64,000 nucleotides of DNA from Calcarisporiella thermophila CBS 279.70 (taxonomy: Eukaryota > Calcarisporiellomycota). Under the pieces are notes generated by a model. It saw nothing but the letters and a program-made list of their open reading frames with translations, had not been told where the DNA came from and searched no databases. Made by a program: the position numbers and the translations under genes. The stretch is taken from assembly GCF_041956535.1 (NCBI RefSeq), contig NW_027192195.1, forward strand, positions 832,785 through 896,784, read 5' to 3'. Of this stretch, positions 60,257-64,000 are shown in pieces. Numbering within the stretch: position 1 is the first letter of the stretch; each line of letters starts with the position of its first letter.

Positions 60257-63200
60257 CTACAATTGCGAGAGATAGTCCAACACACTTGGAATAACACTCT
60301 GCGACTTGAGCATCACCTCCTCCCACTCTTTTGCTGGAATCGACAAGCTTGTAATGGCCCCGCCCGCTCCAATGGAAATTTCTACGTATAATGACGAAAA
60401 CATTAGCCTATAAGCATAGTGCAATTCAACAAACTCATCAACCCTATCTACCCTTCTTTTCCTCATTCACTACTCCGGTTCTTATCACTACACAGAAATC
60501 CGATTCACCCACTTTACCGTCCTTACTAAAGGAAAGAAAACCAAGGCAGCCCGAGTAGACGCCACGTGGACGATGATGCTCCAATTCGTCAAGAAGTTGA
60601 ACGGAGCGTAACTTTGGTGCCCCTGTCATGGATCCTATAAAAAGGCAGAAATTTGTACCAGTTTTTTAGGAAAAAAATCTATAGATTTTAATTGTTTACC
60701 AGGTGGGAAACAATTTCTGATTGCCTGGACCGCATCTATTCCCTCCTTCAAGGGACCACGCACAGTTGTCACCATTTGGTGTACTGTCTCATACGATTCT
60801 ATCCCAAAGAGAGTACTAACATGCACTTTTTTGGGATCACAAAAATGGGATAGATCATTCCGTATCAAATCTACAATCTAATTGAGAGGGGGGAGGGGAA
60901 ATATGGTTGTATGAATATTGGCAAAGTAGTGAGCTCAAATCAATAAATTTATGGGTAGTTACCATAAGATTCTCCGCTCTTTCTTTCACATCTCCCCATA
61001 GATTCCATTTCCGACGCTCATCTACCAATTTTCTAATTTTTTCACAGCCTATACCTTTATCACAAACAACCCCCTCACTCTCGCAAAAACATCCCTTGGC
61101 GACGGCAATCGTCCCCTTTATAGGCTTCATCTCCGCCCATCCATCAGCGTTCACGCGGAAGAATCTCTCGGGGGAAGAACATAGCACACGGACACCGGCA
61201 GCAAAAGTGAGGTAAGCGGAGAAAGGAGCAGGATTCCGCTGACGTAGTAGTAGGAAAAGCTCGTGAGTCGAAATCGGAAGCGAGGAACGAAAGCGTGTTG
61301 TTTGACAGAGTTCATAACTCTCTCCTTCGTGGATATAACTTAGAGATTTTCGAATAGCAGCCAGATATTCGGATTCGGTAAGATCAGGGCTAAAATTGGG
61401 TATATGGCTGCTCGAAGGATTACGCAGCTTGTTAGGATAATACACGGAATTTTCTCGAGGTATCTGCTTATTCTGCAACATTTTTAAATTGCTTCCGATT
61501 GACTGCATCCATTCTTCTGCCTCCTGACCCAATAGGCCTATATTCTCTATTTTCGGTCGACAACTACGATTATTTCCGATTTCCTCTACACCATGTTCTT
61601 CTGCGACCAGACATATGGCCCATATTATATTTTCCGTACGATCAAATGCGAGGAAGCGGTTGATTAGATGAAATGCAGCATCAGGCTCTTGCTGGCAGGT
61701 CCTACAGTCTTCAGCCGAGTTTGAGCATCGGTGCTTGTCAGAGGGTGTGTATCCCGGAAGAGATTCACACTTCATTTCGTAACCAAAATAACCGATGAGT
61801 CCACCTTGGAATGCATGCGGGTAAATATCAGCACCAGGCGCAGAAGTGATCTGGAGACTCGACATTAGTTCTGAGCAAAAGTCAAAAAAGGATTCATTTC
61901 GAGGAAGTGATATTCTGCCATCCGGTTGAGATGAGTTATAGTATTTCAGATACACTGTACGATGTTGGGTTGAGTAGGTTAACGATGAGTGTGGGTCGAG
62001 ACTAAGATAAGATACTCGAGAAGATTGAGAGGATTTCTATAATAAGAAGTTCATTTAGAAATAGTTCGAGATATGCTAATAATTAAATAAATATACATTA
62101 GGGCTATCTAGCCATGCAATTTTGGCTTGCTCTGGTATCCGTTTTTGGCGAACCATATGTGTGAAAAATGTGTCAGTGTCGCACCAGAGGCCCTCGAATT
62201 TCTTAACACGCATGCTGAGCTTGGGCTTTTCGCTATGAATACTAGGGAGTTGAAGCGGAATGGAAGGCGCGAGAACGGATATTGAGCGTATTGAATTTGG
62301 AAGAGGGCCATTGTTAAATGTGCGCCCGCTCTGTTTAACAATATTAGATATCAGCCCACGTTTGTGAAGTTAGCTGATATGACTTTTACCTTAGTCACAT
62401 AGTCTATCGTTAGTTCGTGAAAGCGCGTCATCATCAGCTTTCCATATTCGGTGCATATGGACTAAAAGAGGAGTTGATGAGTAGTTGAAAATAATAATCG
62501 TAAAAAAATGCTATTTACCTCGGGGTGAAACTGGACCCCCCAAATTGGCTTCCATGCGTGTTGAATACCCATGATTGTCTTCAACTTTTTTGTAGTGTTT
62601 TTCTCTATGTCTTCTCGTTTGATCTCATGCCCAGCACGTATAACTTCTTCTTGCAATTTTTGCATATCCTCGTCGTCCTCGTAGCACCAAGCAGTCACTA
62701 GTAATTCGGGTGGTAGTTCTGATATAAACGAAATATGTCAACTCCAACTATGCAGCCATTCTAGGTATTTCACTACCTTCCCAATCGACTACTAAAGAGT
62801 GATATCGCACCGCCCAGAATGTCGAAGGCACTCCCTCAAATAGTTTCCCTTCTTTTTCACAAAATATTTGAGATAGTCGACCATGCATAATACGACTAGC
62901 ATGAGTAATCTACCAAAATAGGATTATGAAGGAATTGTCTAAGAATAATCATCTTTCTGCAAAAAGTACCTTTCCTCCAAACGCCGCTGCAATACCTTGA
63001 TGGCCAAGGCAAACACCAAGAACAGGAATAAGATTCGTAGGTTCATAAGCTTGCCATTCCAATAGTTGCTTGCATATGCCAAAATCCTATTAAAGAAAAT
63101 TATATTAAAGAGTTTACAAGCAATAGTTTCCTAAATATTTTTTTTACTGCAATATGTTCAGGACGACCAGGTCCAGGCGAAATTATCACATTGTCAAAAT

Positions 63201-63568
63201 ATGGTAAGATTTCTGTACGAAACATCTTCCTAAAAACTCAAAGATTAATTACTGAACGAAAAAATGATTAATTTAACTCTGATAAAAATTTACCAATTAA
63301 ATTGATCGTTCCGAATTACAACTACATTTTCCGAGTCCAACAGATGTAAAAGATTAAAGGTGTAAGAATCATAGTTGTCTATGATGAGGGTAACCGGCTT
63401 CTGCCTCATCTTCAAAACTTCTCTTGAGGATGAACTTTCTAACCCCCTTTTATCGATAAATTTACAATCAATTGTGACTTGGAAATTCTGAGCTGCAATA
63501 TCATTGACAGGTGCCACAGTTAAATTACAGTCAATAGAGAAAAAAGTTTTCATTGTCTTGAATAACAT
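60257..63568 (-). CDS. ABZ1: Bifunctional para-aminobenzoate (ADC) synthase, PabA-PabB fusion
   Basis: Eleven exons in transcript order: 63294-63568, 63148-63229, 62970-63086, 62777-62909, 62519-62718, 62390-62461, 62097-62330, 60963-62036, 60700-60877, 60452-60634 and 60257-60381; 890 aa from 63568. A later Met at 63409 ([19 protein letters not shown]) is where the conserved domain begins and could be the true start. The glutamine amidotransferase has [11 protein letters not shown], nucleophile [17 protein letters not shown] and [12 protein letters not shown]. The chorismate-binding half has [29 protein letters not shown] (the Lys that marks PABA synthase rather than anthranilate synthase), DLIRNDL and [10 protein letters not shown]. 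It makes 4-amino-4-deoxychorismate for folate synthesis. Confidence 0.95.
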
Positions 63569-63855
63569 CTATATAATTGGTCAATCAGCACTTCTAAATA
63601 TATAGGTAAAAACTATAACAGAAACTGAAAAGTTAAGTATATAGCTTCAAAGCTCAACTATAATCGAATAATTTAAAATCTATTTTGTAGGAGCAACGAA
63701 CAATTTCGATCAATGTTTAATAATTATAATAAAATTAAAATTTATTTAATAATAGGAATTTTAGGATCAATTCAAGATAAAAGTCAAACACAATAAACAC
63801 AATAAACGAAAAAAAAATACAAGCCTTAAAAATTAATTATTTTGCATTAAAAAGA
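63569..63855. other. Intergenic, PABA synthase promoter side
   Basis: AT-rich. An acceptor-like TATATAG directly before the ATG at 63568 hints at a 5' UTR intron or upstream exon. Confidence 0.35.
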
Positions 63856-64000
63856 TTATACATTCATTTCATAATCATATGGAGTAGTAGTGCATACTGC
63901 CAAACATTCAGTAGCAGTTGGATCGCACTTCTTTTTAGCTGTTACAGTGACGGTTGTATAGACAATTTTAGGGGTAGGGCAATCTGTACGGCTAAATGGA
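63856..64000 (-). CDS. C-terminal fragment of a probable secreted or cell-surface protein
   Basis: An open frame from the right edge to a TAA at 63856 encodes about 48 residues: RTDCPTPKIVYTTVTVTAKK then KCDPTATECLAVCTTTPYDY and EMNV. The spaced cysteines and the TTVTVT motif are common in fungal extracellular and cell-wall proteins. It is truncated by the window edge, so family and start are unknown. Confidence 0.5.
   Translation of the reverse strand, partial: PFSRTDCPTPKIVYTTVTVTAKKKCDPTATECLAVCTTTPYDYEMNV

Overview
The window is nuclear DNA from a filamentous fungus, probably an early-diverging (non-Dikarya) lineage. It is AT-rich and gene-dense, and nearly every gene is cut by many short introns of about 50-70 nt. 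The fungal assignment rests on a Cch1 calcium channel, a fungal-type GH47 mannosidase, a bifunctional PABA synthase, a DUF3020 protein, a FYVE protein with a DWSWSTF tail, and a Kex2-type cell-surface protein. A FANCJ-type (not Chl1-type) helicase makes me favour Mucoromycota-like or Glomeromycotina-like fungi; this is inference and I cannot resolve the phylum. Exon-intron structures were built by hand from splice consensus, reading frame and family conservation.

Layout. 1-782: 3' end of an RS-domain protein (+). 2012-4289: Gyp5/EVI5-like Rab GAP (+), convergent with a MIX23 mitochondrial protein (4443-5048, -). 5526-8083: secreted M64 metallopeptidase (-), whose frame only closes with a 2-nt microexon. 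9956-11904: Vps4 (-). 12352-12886: an inverted-repeat element around a 345-base run of N. 13932-15340: choline/ethanolamine kinase (+). 15678-18376: glycogen branching enzyme (-). 18987-23499: CM1-domain coiled-coil gamma-tubulin recruiter (+). 24204-25179: GNA1 (-). 25499-30531: FANCJ helicase (+). 31230-33238: GH47 mannosidase (+). 33729-35022: pinin-like splicing protein (-). 35161-35785: LSM1 (-). 36107-43795: CCH1 calcium channel (-). 45371-47174: HIBCH (-). 47389-50234: TFIP11/Ntr1 (-). 50968-51798: small FYVE protein (-). 52273-52920: S/T/P-rich membrane protein (-). 53457-54361: DUF3020 protein (-). 55396-58512: YPP1/TTC7 (+). 59261-59656: small secreted His/Lys-rich protein (-). 60257-63568: PABA synthase (-). 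63856-64000: tail of a probable cell-surface protein (-).

There is no biosynthetic cluster; this is a housekeeping landscape. Loose themes are RNA processing (RS protein, pinin, LSM1, TFIP11), membrane traffic and phosphoinositides (Gyp5, Vps4, FYVE, Ypp1), sugar and cell-wall metabolism (branching enzyme, GNA1, mannosidase), and secreted or surface proteins (M64, STP-rich protein, His/Lys-rich protein, right-edge fragment).

The most unusual signals concern splicing. They are the 2-nt microexon, three GC-AG introns with near-identical donors in three genes, many exons under 30 nt, and a coiled-coil gene in which 17 of 19 introns are phase 0. The other notable items are the inverted-repeat element at the assembly gap and a cysteine-bearing C-terminal module on the FANCJ helicase.
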